Part shown: in pieces, positions 63,640 through 64,000 of the stretch
Layout of the letters: every line of letters begins with the position of its first letter
Numbering within the stretch: position 1 is the stretch's first letter
Assembly (NCBI GenBank): GCA_039621445.1
Contig: CP154955.1
Coordinates: 59,799,564 to 59,863,563 of the forward strand
Length of the DNA stretch: 64,000 bases
Direction of reading: 5' to 3'
Origin: Euglena gracilis
Lineage: Eukaryota; Euglenida; Euglenophyceae; Euglenales
Position numbers and translations under genes: made by a program
Notes under the pieces: generated by a model
Database searches by the model: none
What the model saw: the letters and a program-made list of their open reading frames with translations, nothing else
Told to the model about the DNA's origin: nothing

Positions 63640-63980
63640 TGCTTAAGCACTGACTGACCCCCCCCCCCCGGGGGGTGACTGGTTTTTTCAGAGTGACTGA
63701 CTGGTTTTTGGCCCGGACCCCCTCCCCCCCCCCCCGGGGAGGGTCGGCCAGGAGTGGGCAAAAGTGGCTTGAGTGACCCCGGCGCCGAAGGCACCAGAAT
63801 ATTTTTTTGGGCCTAAAATGGCCTAAAGTGACTGGAAAGTGGCCGTTTTTCTGAGTGGCCGACCCCCCCCCGGGGGGGGGGTAGTGACTGGCTGGTTTTT
63901 TGAAAATGAGTGACTGACTGGTTTTCAAAAAAAAGTGGAGTGACCCCCCCCCCCCGGGGGTCGGTAAGCAATTGTATGGC
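63640..63980 (+). mobile_element. GTGACTGACTGG repeat element, copy 2
   Basis: Direct copy of 62095-62395 in the same order: AAGCACTGACTGACCCCC, GTGACTGACTGG motifs, GGCGCCGAAGGCACC core, end GTCGGTAAGCAATTGTATGG. The ends CAATTGCTTA / TAAGCAATTG are inverted repeats. Preceded by a 17-bp GGGGGCCACAGGGCCGG triplicate (63585-63632). Confidence 0.7.
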
Positions 63981-64000
63981 CGGGGCTCGAGGAGGTCGAA

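Overview
This is nuclear DNA of a eukaryote, most likely a unicellular alga or other aquatic protist. The evidence is: short GC-rich exons joined by GT-AG splicing across long introns; eukaryotic tRNA genes without an encoded CCA; orthologues of animal/fungal VAC14 and an ER thioredoxin of TMX3 type; and dense TIR transposon relics, G/C homopolymer runs and dinucleotide microsatellites. I cannot name the species or phylum from sequence alone. There is no bacterial operon, CRISPR array or rRNA.

Layout. 1-10.8 kb is intergenic: palindromic and TIR repeats, a relic of a hAT-like transposase (minus strand, about 3 kb), and three tRNA genes (Leu-CAG, a Lys-CTT with an altered base 33, and an intact Lys-CTT). 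10.86-36.34 kb is one plus-strand gene in about 21 exons for VAC14, the HEAT-repeat scaffold of the PIKfyve/Fab1 phosphoinositide kinase complex. Its introns hold most of the repeats. 36.3-40.8 kb is repeat-rich intergenic DNA. 40.8-44.9 kb holds at least five exons of a TMX3-like membrane thioredoxin, whose redox motif has lost its first cysteine; a candidate transmembrane exon lies at 49.1 kb. 45-64 kb is mostly microsatellites and transposon relics, including a 3-kb element with long terminal inverted repeats and internal GCGCAAATGCGC palindromes, with a few isolated exon candidates.

The most interesting result concerns intron origin. A family of small elements with TIR CAGGCTTCTTTTTAAG and exact 8-bp target-site duplications (TSDs) is present as three fresh-looking insertions (14.36, 16.95 and 52.84 kb). 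A fourth copy of the family forms VAC14 intron 18. There the coding octamer GTGAAGAC is duplicated exactly on both sides of the element; one base change in the left TIR makes a GT donor and one in the right TIR makes a CAG acceptor, and splicing leaves an in-frame 18-nt insertion. This is an intron created by a transposon (an introner-type event). Intron 10 is bounded by a perfect 13-bp inverted repeat and a near-duplicated target site and may be a second case.

Exon boundaries were set by hand from reading-phase continuity, splice dinucleotides and similarity to the remembered VAC14 and TMX3 family pattern. Where phase did not close (between exons 1 and 2, around exon 17, and the exon 19/20 junction) this is stated.
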